A DNA stretch of 64,000 bases from Pseudomonadota bacterium. GTDB lineage: Bacteria > Pseudomonadota > Alphaproteobacteria > Sphingomonadales > Sphingomonadaceae. Below are positions 1-9,271 of the stretch, one piece after another. The stretch is from the NCBI GenBank assembly GCA_023422695.1, contig JAFAGN010000018.1, positions 1 to 64,000 of the forward strand. The letters run 5' to 3'. Within the stretch, counting starts at the first letter, position 1, and each line of letters begins with the position of its first letter. The translations under genes were made by a program, and so were the position numbers. The notes beneath the pieces were generated by a model that worked only from the letters and a program-made list of their open reading frames with translations, ran no database searches and was not told the DNA's origin.

Positions 1-476
1 CGGTCGCGCGCCACGCAGCCGACGGTATCGTGATCGCCTCCATCGTGCGTCGCCGGGCGAATGCCCTCCTTGCACTCGGCGATGCCCCTCGCCGTTGCGA
101 ACGCCTCGGCGCCGGCGCCGACGAGAAGGATGGGCGGCTCGCGAAGCATGGCATGCGCCGCTTCGACCGGATTGTAGAGGAAGCGCACGCAAGCGACCGC
201 GCCGACGGCGAGCGTGGCGCCATCCATGATCCCTGCGTCCATCTCGACTTCGCCGTCGGCATTCGCCACCGATCCCCGGCCCGCGTTGAACAGCGGATCA
301 TCCTCCAGAAGGCAGATTGCGGTCTTGACCGCCTCGAGCGCGCTGCCGCCGCGCTCGAGGATCATCTTGCCGGCCTGCAGCGCCGCCGCGCACCCTTCGC
401 GGCGCGGCGCCTGCAGCGCCGCGGGGATCCGGCACGCTCCGCCATGGACGGCGATGGACCAGCGCCCTTCAGCCAT
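1..476 (-). CDS. Isoaspartyl peptidase / plant-type L-asparaginase, N-terminal part (runs off window)
   Basis: Members of this Ntn-hydrolase family cleave themselves in front of a threonine and then hydrolyse beta-aspartyl bonds, releasing Asp from isoaspartyl dipeptides. I read 158 codons from the ATG at 476: IAVHGGA at residues 8-14, FNAGRGS at 63-69, EMDAGIMDG at 78-86, and HDTVGCV at 149-155, where Thr151 sits at the usual self-cleavage and nucleophile position. Most relatives have Gly, not Asp, just before that Thr. The beta-subunit half lies outside the window. The start overlaps the upstream cphA stop by 8 nt, which suggests translational coupling and a role in using beta-Asp-Arg dipeptides from cyanophycin. 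The family call is firm; the cyanophycin role is inferred from the neighbour. Confidence 0.9.
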   Translation of the reverse strand, partial: MAEGRWSIAVHGGACRIPAALQAPRREGCAAALQAGKMILERGGSALEAVKTAICLLEDDPLFNAGRGSVANADGEVEMDAGIMDGATLAVGAVACVRFLYNPVEAAHAMLREPPILLVGAGAEAFATARGIAECKEGIRPATHDGGDHDTVGCVARD

Positions 477-3198
477 GCGCTGCCTTCGGCACAAGGGCAT
501 GCTCAGGACCCGGTCCTGCCGCCCAGGCTTCGACGAGCCGCCATATTCCGTCGACATCGGTCGGCGTGAGCACGACGATGTCGCCGGGGCGCGCGGCCGC
601 GCGGCCTGCCGCGGCACGGTCGAATTCGCCGTCGTGCAGGCCGATCGCGGCCGCATCGAGCCCCGCCGCCAGCGCGCCCTGGCGCATCAGGCCATTGGCT
701 TCGCCGGGCGGGCGCCCCCTGAGGTCGACATTCTCGCGCAGCATCAGCAAATCGAACATCCGGCCCGAGAGCGCGCCGATATCGACGAGATCGCAGTCGC
801 GCCGGTCGCCCGGAATGCCGATCATTCCGATCACGCGGGCATCGCTATCGCCGCGCATCGCGGCGAGCAGGTCGGCGAGGGCGATGAGCGCGGCGCGATT
901 ATGGGCATAATCGACGACGATCCGCACGCCATGCGCCTCGGTAAGGCTGAGACGTCCCGGCGAATCCTCGAAGCTCGGGCGAAAGGAGGCGAGGCCGGCA
1001 GCGATCGTGCCCGGAGCAACTCCATAGGCTGCCGCCATCGCGGCGGCCGCGGCGGCATTCTCGACATTGAACCGGGCCGTCCCGTTCAGCGTCACAGGAA
1101 TATTCGCGATGGGAATGATCGGCATGGATTCGCTGCCCCGGTGCAGCAGGAGCGTTCCGCGCTCGCAGCTTACCGCCAGTCCGCCACTCTCGAGATGCGC
1201 TTGGATCGGTGCCAACGCATCCGCTAACGCTCCGCCGGTGAACCAGACGATCCGTCCGCGCGCGCGGCGTGCCATCCGCACGGTGAGCGGGTCGGCGGCG
1301 TTGAGGACGCAAGCGCCGCTCTTCTTGACGTTGCGCGCGACGATCGCTTTGACGCGCGCCAGGTCGGCGAGCGTCTCGATGCCCTTGAGGCCGAGATGGT
1401 CGGGCGTGACATTGAGGACTGCCCCGACGTCGCACGCGTCGAAGGCGAGCCCCTCGCGCAACATCCCGCCGCGGGCGGTCTCGAGAACCGCCGCTTCGAC
1501 GCGGGGGTGGCGCAGCAGCATGCGCGCGCTCTTTGGACCGCTCGCGTCGCCCCCGGCGCTGCGGGTCTCGCGGACATAGACGCCCGAGGTACAGGTGAAG
1601 CCGGTCGTGAGGCCATGGTGTTCGAGGATCCGCGCGAGCATGCGCACCGTCGTCGTCTTGCCGTTCGTTCCGGTCACCGCGAAGACGGGGATGCGGCTCT
1701 TTTGGCCTTTCGGAAAGAGCGAGGCGATGATCGGCCGCGCAACGTCGCGCGGCGTCCCTTCCGATGGAGCAAGATGCATGCGAAGCCCGGGCGCGGCATT
1801 GACTTCGACGATGCCGCCCCCCGACGCACGGACGCTTTGTGCGATATCGGGGACGATCATGTCGATGCCGGCGACGTCGAGACCGAGCGCGGCGGCGGCG
1901 TCGATCGCGATCGCCGCATTTTCGGGATGAATGACATCGGTCCGGTCGATCGCGCTCCCGCCGGTCGATAGGTTGGCGGCGCCGCGGAGCGTCACGATCT
2001 CGCCTGCCTTGGGCACGCTCGCAAGAGTGAAGTTCGCCTCGGCGAGAAAGGCCTCGAGCGCGGCGTCGATGCGGATCCGGGTGAGAACGGCCTCATGCCC
2101 GACACCGCGGCGTGGATCGTTGTTAACCGCCTCGATCAGATCCACGATGCTGTTCCTGCCATCGCCGGCCACATGCGCGGCGACGCGCTCGGCGACCGCG
2201 ACCACGGCTGTGCCGACGACGAGAATGCGGTGATCGGCTCCGACGAGCTGCTGCTCGACGATGACGCGCGATGCGATGGCTTGCGCTCGCTCGAAGGCGT
2301 CGCGAAGAGCTTCTTGGTCGGCGACGCTCGTGGTGACACCGCGGCCCTGATTGCCGTCGAGCGGTTTTACGACGACCGGCCAGCCGAGCTTCGCGGCAGC
2401 GCGTTCCGCCTCCGATACCGTCCGCACGAGTTCGCCGCGCGGTACGGGGATACCGATGCTCGTGAGCATCTCTTTCGCCGCCTGCTTGTTCGCGGCGAGT
2501 TCGGCGCCGATCAGCGATGTCGCGCCTGTCACGCTCGCGCGGATGCGGCGCTGGCGGTGGCCGGTGCCGAGCTGGATGAGGCTTGCCTTGTCGAGCCGGA
2601 AGACCGGGATATGCCGGCGCCGCGCTTCGGCGACAAGCGCCGCGGTGCTGGGGCCGAGCCCGTTCTTGCGGACGATCGCTCGAAGCGCGCCCACCCTCGT
2701 GTCTGTATCGGTCGCTCTGCCGTCGAGCTCCGGGGAGATACGATCGAGCCCTTCGGCACCCTGCATCGCAGTCGGAAGCAGCGCGTTCACGAGTTCTATG
2801 GCTGCCCGCCCGGCGGTTAAGCCGCTCGGCGCATCGGCGTAGCAGTAGAGAATATCATATTGGCCCGGCTTGCCGCGCACCCTGCGCGTCTTGCCCCTCG
2901 TGACAGCGGCCCCGGCGCTGGTCTGCAGCTCGATCGCCACATGTTCGATGATATGGCCGAGGCGGGTTCCGTCGGCGAGCCGGCGGAGAAAGCCCCCAGG
3001 CTCGCCATAGCTGCAGCCATGGTCCGCGAGGCCGGGAAGTAGCGATTGCAGGGCATTGTCGAAACCCGGGAGGCGGTCGCTCGGATAATCGTCGAGGATC
3101 CCGAGATCGACGCGGATCCGGATCATCGGACGCCGGCTGTAGAGGTTGGGGCCGTTATAGACCGAGCGTTCGAGCACGCGCAGCTGGGCGAAGCTCAA
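469..3198 (-). CDS. cphA: Cyanophycin synthetase
   Basis: CphA builds the polymer multi-L-arginyl-poly-L-aspartate in the cytoplasm by ATP-dependent addition of Asp to the backbone and Arg to its side chains. The 909-residue length is normal for CphA. Seen in order: an N-terminal domain with a YNGPNLYS segment near residue 14, an ATP-grasp domain (KPLDGNQGRGV at 278-288, ADHRILVV near 321, EVNAAPG near 465), and a Mur-ligase domain with P-loop GTNGKTTT near 511-518 and DYAHN further on. The start is read as TTG at 3198, because the conserved GPNLYS region lies upstream of the first internal ATG (residue 25). Its 3' end overlaps the isoaspartyl peptidase. A CphA2-type enzyme using dipeptides is the main alternative. 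Confidence 0.92.
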   Translation of the reverse strand: MSFAQLRVLERSVYNGPNLYSRRPMIRIRVDLGILDDYPSDRLPGFDNALQSLLPGLADHGCSYGEPGGFLRRLADGTRLGHIIEHVAIELQTSAGAAVTRGKTRRVRGKPGQYDILYCYADAPSGLTAGRAAIELVNALLPTAMQGAEGLDRISPELDGRATDTDTRVGALRAIVRKNGLGPSTAALVAEARRRHIPVFRLDKASLIQLGTGHRQRRIRASVTGATSLIGAELAANKQAAKEMLTSIGIPVPRGELVRTVSEAERAAAKLGWPVVVKPLDGNQGRGVTTSVADQEALRDAFERAQAIASRVIVEQQLVGADHRILVVGTAVVAVAERVAAHVAGDGRNSIVDLIEAVNNDPRRGVGHEAVLTRIRIDAALEAFLAEANFTLASVPKAGEIVTLRGAANLSTGGSAIDRTDVIHPENAAIAIDAAAALGLDVAGIDMIVPDIAQSVRASGGGIVEVNAAPGLRMHLAPSEGTPRDVARPIIASLFPKGQKSRIPVFAVTGTNGKTTTVRMLARILEHHGLTTGFTCTSGVYVRETRSAGGDASGPKSARMLLRHPRVEAAVLETARGGMLREGLAFDACDVGAVLNVTPDHLGLKGIETLADLARVKAIVARNVKKSGACVLNAADPLTVRMARRARGRIVWFTGGALADALAPIQAHLESGGLAVSCERGTLLLHRGSESMPIIPIANIPVTLNGTARFNVENAAAAAAMAAAYGVAPGTIAAGLASFRPSFEDSPGRLSLTEAHGVRIVVDYAHNRAALIALADLLAAMRGDSDARVIGMIGIPGDRRDCDLVDIGALSGRMFDLLMLRENVDLRGRPPGEANGLMRQGALAAGLDAAAIGLHDGEFDRAAAGRAAARPGDIVVLTPTDVDGIWRLVEAWAAGPGPEHALVPKAAHG

Positions 3199-3582
3199 TG
3201 CGCTGGCCTTGCAGGGGGCAGCGACCGGTTGCCGCGGTCGAGGGGCGCGGTTCGAGCCGGGGCGCGCGAAAACATGGGGCCGGGAGGGGAGAGGGGGAAG
3301 CGCGGCATGCTTGTCCTTGGGTTGGGTCCTGCAGCTGCCAACGCGAGCGGCTGGGCCCGGTTGCCGGGGTTAACCTGGATCATGGCGATTGTTGCCGGCG
3401 GGTCGGCAACTGCACGCGCGGGGGCGCGTTGGGGAAGCAGGCGATGACGCATCTCCTGCCAGAGCGGGGCGCGCTTTTCGGGCTCGACCGTTCTCCTCTG
3501 AAACCCGTCTCGAGGGGAAGAAGGGCAAGGTCGATGCGCGCGCCTGTTCTTCATTCGGGGGGACCGGACAGAAGGCACAACG
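3199..3582. other. Intergenic region between divergent cphA and glycosyltransferase fusion
   Basis: About 384 bases without a convincing gene. It must carry the promoters for cphA (minus) and the glycosyltransferase fusion (plus). The only defined element I see is the FNR-box-like site listed separately at 3370-3383. Confidence 0.6.
3370..3383 (+). promoter_or_regulatory. FNR-box-like palindrome upstream of glycosyltransferase fusion
   Basis: Reads TTAAC-CTGG-ATCAT, followed after G-G by CGATT. It resembles the Crp/Fnr-family half-sites TTGAT-N4-ATCAA. Nearly the same 22-base block occurs at 15502-15515 and 27803-27816, always upstream of a plus-strand gene. A Crp/Fnr regulator is encoded at 15615, so it is a candidate binder; this is inference. 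Confidence 0.4.
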
Positions 3583-5931
3583 ATGAAATTCGACAGCGAG
3601 ACCAGCTTCCTTACCGCATTCGACAGTGAAGAGAGTCGCCACGGCGGCCCCGTTGCCGGTATCGCCGCGCGCGCCCGTCGCCTCGCGCTCATCGGTTGTT
3701 TCCGGCCGCGCCAGTGTGGGATCGCGACCTTCACCGCCGACATTTACGACCATCTGAAGGTCGCGCGCCCGGATATGGCGATCGATGTCTATGCGATGGC
3801 AGCCAGGCCGGGCGATGCGAGCGATTCCGCAGCCGTTGCTGGCATCGATGAGAAAGATGCCGATGGATATCGCGCTGCCGCGGAGGCGATCAACGCGAGC
3901 GGCGCCGACGCGGTCTGGCTCCAGCATGAGTTCGGGATTTTCGGGGGTCCCGCGGGCGACATGATACTGGGGCTCGTCGACCGCGTTGCGGCGCCGCTGA
4001 TCGTCACCTTCCATACCATCCTCGCCGAGCCGAGCGCCGACCAGCGGAGCGTGATGGAGCATCTCGTCGCGAAGGCGGCGAAGCTCGTCGTGATGAGCGC
4101 CTTCGGCCGCGAGACGCTGATCCGCGTCTATGGCGCGAAGGCAGAGCGCATCGAGCTTATCGAGCATGGCACCCCCGACCGGGCCTTCGAGGCCTGTTCG
4201 CCGCTTCGCGAGCGGCTCGGCCTTGCGGGCCGTCCGGTCGTCTCGACCTTCGGCCTCCTCGGCCCGGGCAAGGGGCTCGAAGCGGCCATCCGCGCGCTGC
4301 CGGCGATTGCCGCCCAATATCCCGACATTCTCTATCGGATCGTCGGCGCCACCCATCCCAATCTCGTCGCTGCCGAGGGCGAAGCCTATCGGCAGAGCCT
4401 TGCCGACCTCGCCGGGGAGCTCGGCGTCGCGGACAATATCGCCTGGGAGAACCGCTTTCTCGACCTGCCCGAACTCCTCGAGCAGATCGAACTTTGCGAC
4501 ATCTATCTCGCGCCTTATCCCAATCTCGCGCAGATCACCTCGGGTACGCTCGCCTATGCGGTGGCGCTCGGCCGAGCGGTCGTATCGACGCCGTTCGTGC
4601 ATGCGCGCGAACTTCTCGCCGACGACGTGGGCATCCTGCTCGGCGACGCCGACAGCGACGCGATCGCCGAGGCGGTGTTGCTGTTGCTCGCGCACCCCGG
4701 CGAACGGCGCGCGCTCCAGGAGCGCGCCTATGCGCGCGGCCGGTCTACCGCCTGGCCGGTCATCGCGGCGCGCTTTGCATCGCTGATCGAGACCGTCGCG
4801 GCCGTGCCGGCGCGGCGCGAACCCCGACGGATGTTCCCCTCCTTCGCCGCGATCCGCGCGCTCTCGGACGATGTCGGCATATTGCAGCACGGGACGGGGC
4901 TCATTCCCGACCGGAATCACGGCTATTGCATCGACGACAATGCGCGCGCGCTGATGCTCGTCAATGCGAGCCCGTCGCTCGGCGAGGAGGAATATGGCCT
5001 GCTCTTCGCGCGCTACGCCGCCTTCCTTCACCATGGTTGGAACCCCGACCGCGGGCGCTTCCGCAACTTCATGGCCTATGACAGGCGCTGGCTCGAGGAT
5101 GAAGGATCCGAAGACAGCAACGGGCGAACGCTCTGGGCGCTCGGCCATGGCGCAGCGCACGCGCGCACGCCGGAACTCCGCGCCTGGTGCGCCGGACTAT
5201 TTGCGCGCACCGCCCCCTTGGCGGCCGACCTCAAAAGTCCGCGCGCGATCGCATTCGCACTTCTCGGAGCCGACGAACTCCTGGCGCGCGAGCCGGGGCA
5301 TGCCGCGGCAGGCGCGATCGTCGAGCGCGGCGGCGCTTTTTTGCACGCGCTCTGGCGAAGCGCGCGGCGGAGCGGCTGGGAGTGGTTTGAACCCGCTCTC
5401 GCCTATGACAATGCGCGACTTGCTGAGGCGCTGCTGCGCGCTGGGCGGCGGATGGACTCCGTTCCGATGGAAGAGGCCGGCATCGGGGCGCTCGACTGGC
5501 TCTGCGACATCCAGACGAGCAGCGAGGGTCATTTCCGCCCGATGGGCTGCGAAGGCTTCGGCGCCGAGGGCGAGCTTTTTCCGTTCGACCAACAGCCGCT
5601 CGAAGCCTGGGCGACGGTCGATGCCGCCGCCGCCGCCTACCGATTGACGGGCAAGCTGCGCTGGCATGACCGGGCCGAGCGGGCCTATGGCTGGTTTCTT
5701 GGCGCGAACGACCGCGGCGCAGTGATCGCGAGCTCTGCTACGGGGCGCTGCTGCGACGGGCTGACCCGTCACGGGGTCAATTCGAATGTCGGGGCCGAGT
5801 CCGCGCTGGCTTTTCACCTTGCGCACCGCGCGATGGCCGATACATTCTGGACGCGGGGGATAGCGAAGGACACCAGCGCCAGCGATGTTGATCTGCAATC
5901 CGAACCACACGCCGCTGCACATTCTTCATGA
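3583..5931 (+). CDS. GT4-type glycosyltransferase fused to an (alpha/alpha)6-barrel domain
   Basis: A two-part protein of 782 residues. Residues about 30-410 form a GT-B glycosyltransferase of family 4 type: a CGIATFTAD segment near 45, FGLLGPGKGLE near 223, and a TSGTLAYAVALGRAVVSTPF region that fits the C-terminal nucleotide-sugar site. Residues from about 420 on (PDRNHGYCIDDNARAL, SEDSNGRTLWALG) look like a helical barrel of the kind found in glycosidase-like proteins. GT4 enzymes transfer sugar from nucleotide sugars; acceptor and product cannot be read here. The next gene, a GH130 enzyme, starts 47 nt inside this one, so the two are probably co-translated and act on the same glycan, plausibly a mannoside. 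A signal peptide is not evident, so it is likely cytoplasmic. Confidence 0.82.
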   Translation: MKFDSETSFLTAFDSEESRHGGPVAGIAARARRLALIGCFRPRQCGIATFTADIYDHLKVARPDMAIDVYAMAARPGDASDSAAVAGIDEKDADGYRAAAEAINASGADAVWLQHEFGIFGGPAGDMILGLVDRVAAPLIVTFHTILAEPSADQRSVMEHLVAKAAKLVVMSAFGRETLIRVYGAKAERIELIEHGTPDRAFEACSPLRERLGLAGRPVVSTFGLLGPGKGLEAAIRALPAIAAQYPDILYRIVGATHPNLVAAEGEAYRQSLADLAGELGVADNIAWENRFLDLPELLEQIELCDIYLAPYPNLAQITSGTLAYAVALGRAVVSTPFVHARELLADDVGILLGDADSDAIAEAVLLLLAHPGERRALQERAYARGRSTAWPVIAARFASLIETVAAVPARREPRRMFPSFAAIRALSDDVGILQHGTGLIPDRNHGYCIDDNARALMLVNASPSLGEEEYGLLFARYAAFLHHGWNPDRGRFRNFMAYDRRWLEDEGSEDSNGRTLWALGHGAAHARTPELRAWCAGLFARTAPLAADLKSPRAIAFALLGADELLAREPGHAAAGAIVERGGAFLHALWRSARRSGWEWFEPALAYDNARLAEALLRAGRRMDSVPMEEAGIGALDWLCDIQTSSEGHFRPMGCEGFGAEGELFPFDQQPLEAWATVDAAAAAYRLTGKLRWHDRAERAYGWFLGANDRGAVIASSATGRCCDGLTRHGVNSNVGAESALAFHLAHRAMADTFWTRGIAKDTSASDVDLQSEPHAAAHSS

Positions 5932-7192
5932 GAAGCTTGCGGCCGACCCTGCGCGGGTCGTGCTCAGGCCCTTCCACCTCGCCTGGCAGTCGAATGTGTC
6001 CGAGCCGTCGCGGGCGGCGCAGCTCGCCGCCGACATATTGGCGATGGACGAGGAGGAGGCCGAGGCACAGCTCGGCCTCGTGTGGAAGGATTTTTCCGAG
6101 CGTCACTGGCAGATCGGCCGGATCTTCGACGAACGCTTCGCCGAGGTCGCGGAAGATCTGGAGCTCGATCCCGCCATCGTCTCGCCGGTCAAGCGGCGGC
6201 TGATCGGCGCCTATTTCTGCCACGAATATAGCTATGCTGCTGCGGCGCTCATGAACCCGAGCGTCGTCCCGCATCCCGACCAGAGCGGGCTTGCCGCCGA
6301 CCAGCAACGCTTTCTCATGTCGATGCGCGCGGTGGGCGAGGGTCATATCAGCTCGGTCGCCTTCCGCGAGGGGATCATCGGCGAGGGCGGCGACTTCACG
6401 CTTTGGCCCCAGTCGGGACCCGCGATGGCGGCGGTTGCCGACGACCGCCATCGGCTTGGCGATGACGGCAAGGTGAATGTCCACCGTCAGCCCGACAGTG
6501 CGATCTCGAACAGCGTACTTTTTCCGATGACAGAGGCGCAGCGCGGCGGCATCGAGGATCTGCGCCTCGTGCCCTTCGTCCACGACGATGGCCGCACCGA
6601 ATATATCGGCACCTATACCGCTTATTCGGGGCAGGCGATCCGCTCGGAACTCCTGCGCACGACCGATTTTTCTGGCTTCTCGCTCGAGCCTCTGTCGGGC
6701 CGCGCCGCGCGCCACAAGGGCATGGCGCTGTTTCCGCGCAAGGTCGGCGGCCGCTATCTCATGATCGCGCGGCAGGACGGCAAGAACATCACCATCATCG
6801 CGTCGGACAGTCTCACCGACTGGGACGACGAGGGACAGATCCTCATGCGCCCCGCCTATGCGTGGGAGCTCATCCAGATGGGCAATTGCGGCAGCCCGAT
6901 CGAATGCGACGAGGGCTGGATCCTTCTCACGCACGGCGTCGGCGCGATGCGCAAATACAGCCTTGGCGCAGCCTTGCTCGACCGCGACGATCCGACGAAA
7001 CTCGTCGCGCGCACCGAGTGCCCGATCCTATCGGCCGCCGAGAGCGACCGCGAAGGTTATGTTCCGAATGTGGTCTATACCTGCGGCGCGATGCGCGTCG
7101 GCGGGGACCTGTTCATACCTTACGGGATTTCGGACAGCGCGATCGGCTTTGCGACGACGCCGATCGAGCGGCTGCTCGCGAGCATGCGTTAG
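5885..7192 (+). CDS. GH130 family beta-mannoside phosphorylase-like enzyme (first copy)
   Basis: 435 residues with the five-bladed beta-propeller character of GH130: CHEYSYAAAALMNPS near 110, GEGHISSVAFREG, then ARHKGMALFPRK, ARQDGKNI and GNCGSPIECDEGWILLTHGVG. Characterised GH130 enzymes either phosphorolyse beta-mannosides to mannose-1-phosphate or hydrolyse beta-1,2-mannosides; sequence alone does not tell which. The N-terminal ~100 residues are longer than in minimal members. The ATG at 5885 lies inside the upstream fusion gene (47-nt overlap). A second, more compact GH130 gene is at 11905-13023 on the other strand, so the locus has two enzymes of this family. Confidence 0.87.
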   Translation: MLICNPNHTPLHILHEKLAADPARVVLRPFHLAWQSNVSEPSRAAQLAADILAMDEEEAEAQLGLVWKDFSERHWQIGRIFDERFAEVAEDLELDPAIVSPVKRRLIGAYFCHEYSYAAAALMNPSVVPHPDQSGLAADQQRFLMSMRAVGEGHISSVAFREGIIGEGGDFTLWPQSGPAMAAVADDRHRLGDDGKVNVHRQPDSAISNSVLFPMTEAQRGGIEDLRLVPFVHDDGRTEYIGTYTAYSGQAIRSELLRTTDFSGFSLEPLSGRAARHKGMALFPRKVGGRYLMIARQDGKNITIIASDSLTDWDDEGQILMRPAYAWELIQMGNCGSPIECDEGWILLTHGVGAMRKYSLGAALLDRDDPTKLVARTECPILSAAESDREGYVPNVVYTCGAMRVGGDLFIPYGISDSAIGFATTPIERLLASMR

Positions 7193-7204
7193 AGGCCGGG
7201 CGCC

Positions 7205-7465
7205 TTATTTAAAGGGCGCGGGACGCTCGATCTTCCGCCTGGCGTCGACCGATGCGACGAGCACGGCGCAGCAAAGGCAGCCATCCTCGTCGGTCACCTC
7301 GATCCGGAGCGTATCGACATCGTTGATGAGTTCGGGATTGTCGCCGAGGAGGTGCCCCGCATAGCGCGCCGCCTCGACCCTTGCTGCGGCCGTGTCGGGC
7401 AGATCGACGCCTTCATCGTCGAGCTCGCGCTGGCCGCTGCTGCTGTGGAAATAATAACGGGGCAT
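7205..7465 (-). CDS. DUF6894 family small protein
   Basis: 86 residues beginning MPRYYFHSS, with DDEGVDLPDTAAARVEAARYAG: the signature of the DUF6894 family, common in alphaproteobacteria and of unknown function. No signal peptide or membrane segment is seen. It converges with the GH130 gene, leaving 12 bases between the stops, and lies 121 bases downstream of the hemerythrin-like gene on the same strand. It contains a CLCC cluster near residue 63 that could bind metal, but I have no evidence for that. Confidence 0.8.
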   Translation of the reverse strand: MPRYYFHSSSGQRELDDEGVDLPDTAAARVEAARYAGHLLGDNPELINDVDTLRIEVTDEDGCLCCAVLVASVDARRKIERPAPFK

Positions 7466-7586
7466 CCAACTTCTCCCACCTTCGGCAACTCACAAGTCTG
7501 CCTAGGGTTTCGATCCGGCCACCGCCCCTTCGTCACTGCACCACGACACATGCCGATCGGGCGGGCCTCATGCCCGCCTATGGCGC

Positions 7587-8165
7587 TCAGGCGGCGGCAA
7601 ATCCAGCCTTGTTCATCACCGCGGTCACATGTTTGTTGCCATCGGCGCCGAGCGCCGCCTTGAGGCGGGGGAAGAGGCGCTGCTCCTCCTCCTCGACATG
7701 CGCTTCGATCTCGGAGCGAAATTCGCGGACCTTGTCGATCCAGGCGGGGTCGGCGGCGTCCATTTCCGAGAGGTCGAACAGATATTGCTTCACATAGCCA
7801 TGGTCGTGGACGAGCTTGTCGGCATCCTCGATCTGGCCATGGTCGCGCATCGCCGGATAGACGACATTCTCTTCCTCGAAGGCATGTTTCGCGAGCGCGT
7901 GCTGGAGCTGGACGAGCAGCGCCTTTCGCTTTTTGACGTCGCTTTCGTCGGTCGCCTCGAGTGCGTCGAATAGCGTCATCGTCAACCGGTGTTCGGCCTT
8001 GAGGCCCTCATCCCACTGTCCCTTGAGCGCGGTGAGGCTCTGCACCGCGGCCTTTCGGCCGAGGTTGGCGACGAGGCCGACGGCAAATCCCGCCGCGGCC
8101 GCGCCGAGCAGGAAGGCCGGGTTGCCCAGCGGCTGGCGCGCGTTGGCGAAAATGTTGAGGGACAT
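7587..8165 (-). CDS. Hemerythrin HHE-domain protein with N-terminal membrane segment
   Basis: 192 residues. A glycine/alanine-rich hydrophobic stretch near 15-37 is probably one membrane anchor. The rest is a four-helix hemerythrin-like domain with candidate iron ligands in EHRLTM (near 58), KHAFEEENVVYP (near 93), HDHGYVKQY (near 120) and HVEEEEQRLFP (near 156). Such domains bind a di-iron centre and are linked to oxygen, NO or oxidative stress sensing. It is the last gene of a tight minus-strand group (9559 to 7587), 20 bases after the SDR gene, which supports a general stress role. Confidence 0.85.
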   Translation of the reverse strand: MSLNIFANARQPLGNPAFLLGAAAAGFAVGLVANLGRKAAVQSLTALKGQWDEGLKAEHRLTMTLFDALEATDESDVKKRKALLVQLQHALAKHAFEEENVVYPAMRDHGQIEDADKLVHDHGYVKQYLFDLSEMDAADPAWIDKVREFRSEIEAHVEEEEQRLFPRLKAALGADGNKHVTAVMNKAGFAAA

Positions 8166-8185
8166 GGGAAGGCTCCTTCGAAAGG

Positions 8186-8941
8186 TCAGGGATGGTCGAG
8201 GCGGGTCTCGACGCGGATGAGCGATACCGCCGTGCGTCGCGGCTGAACAAGCATGAAGTGGGCCGCGACCGCGATGTCCTCGGCGCGAAGCATCTGATGC
8301 TTGCCGATCAGTTCCTTCTGCTTCTCGGGCGGGAATTCGGGATATTGGAAGTCGGCACCGGTAAACCCGGGCTCGATCAGTCCGACCTTGATATCCTGCT
8401 CCGCCAGCTCCTTGCGGAACGACTGGACGAAGCCCTGTATGCCGCTTTTCGCCGCGACGTAGATCGAGCTGCCCGGACCGCGCGACACCGCGGTCATCGA
8501 TCCGATCACGATGATGTCGCTGCCCGCCGACATGCAGCGCGCCGCTTCCTGGGCGCAGACGAGGTAGGCGGTGAAGTCGGTCTCGAGCTGGTAGCGCGCC
8601 TCATTCTCGCCCGCGTCGGCGAGCGCCGCCGCCGGGACGGCGGCGTTGATCACCGCGATGTCGATTTCGCCGAGAAAGTCTCGCGCTGCCTCGAAAAACC
8701 GGTCGACGTCTTCCGCCATTGAAAGATCGACGTTGATGCCGTCGCCTTCTCCCACTTCGCGGATGCGCTGCAGCGCATCCTCCAGATGTTCGGGCGTACG
8801 GCCGCAGATATACACCTTCACGCCGTAGCTTGCGAGGAGGACCGCGATCGCGCGGCCGATCCCGGTCGTGCCCCCGGTTATGATCGCCCGCCGGCCCTTG
8901 ATGTCGGGGGCCTCGGTATGCGCGTCTGCTTCATCGATCAT
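8186..8941 (-). CDS. SDR family oxidoreductase
   Basis: A classical short-chain dehydrogenase of 251 residues: cofactor loop TGGTTGIG near 22, NAAVPAA in place of the usual NNAG-type motif, and the active-site pair YVAAK with an upstream Ser (VSRGPGSSIY). It should reduce a carbonyl or oxidise an alcohol with NAD(P)H; the substrate is not evident. The start ATG overlaps the stop of the upstream small gene by 4 nt (ATGA), so it belongs to the stress operon with the hemerythrin-like protein. Confidence 0.88.
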   Translation of the reverse strand: MIDEADAHTEAPDIKGRRAIITGGTTGIGRAIAVLLASYGVKVYICGRTPEHLEDALQRIREVGEGDGINVDLSMAEDVDRFFEAARDFLGEIDIAVINAAVPAAALADAGENEARYQLETDFTAYLVCAQEAARCMSAGSDIIVIGSMTAVSRGPGSSIYVAAKSGIQGFVQSFRKELAEQDIKVGLIEPGFTGADFQYPEFPPEKQKELIGKHQMLRAEDIAVAAHFMLVQPRRTAVSLIRVETRLDHP

Positions 8942-9261
8942 GGCTTTTCCTCGAAGGTCGCGGAGACGGGATCGGCTCTCGTTCGCGCTGTGGGCGCGGC
9001 GACGACCCAGTAGGGATTGTCATCGTCGGCCTTGAGCAGGCTGCAGAGCGGCGCGCCGTCGACGAACAGCCGTGCGGAGCGGCCTGCCGCTTCGCCGGCA
9101 GCGATATCGAGCGCGCTTGCGGGGCTCGCCGCCTCGAAGAGGAGGCGCTTCTCGAGGCCGATATCATCATCGTCATAGTGCAGCATGAGCGTCGGCTTGC
9201 GTGCGGGCGCCGGGCCGTCCGATGTTACTGCCGCGACTTGGCCGGTGACGGTAGCGTTCAT
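8938..9261 (-). CDS. Small hypothetical protein
   Basis: 107 residues, not recognised. It is acidic in the middle (LHYDDDDIG) and has no signal peptide or membrane segment. It sits between the 95-residue membrane protein (10 bases upstream) and the SDR gene (4-nt overlap), so expression with them is likely. Alternating hydrophobic and polar residues around DGAPLCSLLKADDDNPYWVV suggest a small folded beta domain. Confidence 0.6.
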   Translation of the reverse strand: MNATVTGQVAAVTSDGPAPARKPTLMLHYDDDDIGLEKRLLFEAASPASALDIAAGEAAGRSARLFVDGAPLCSLLKADDDNPYWVVAAPTARTRADPVSATFEEKP

Positions 9262-9271
9262 CGTCAGCCCC

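Noticed and set aside
3370..5160. Long open frame on the minus strand (about 596 codons) opposite the glycosyltransferase fusion
   Set aside because: The plus strand encodes recognisable GT4 and barrel domains; the opposite frame has charged, low-complexity content typical of antisense frames in GC-rich DNA.
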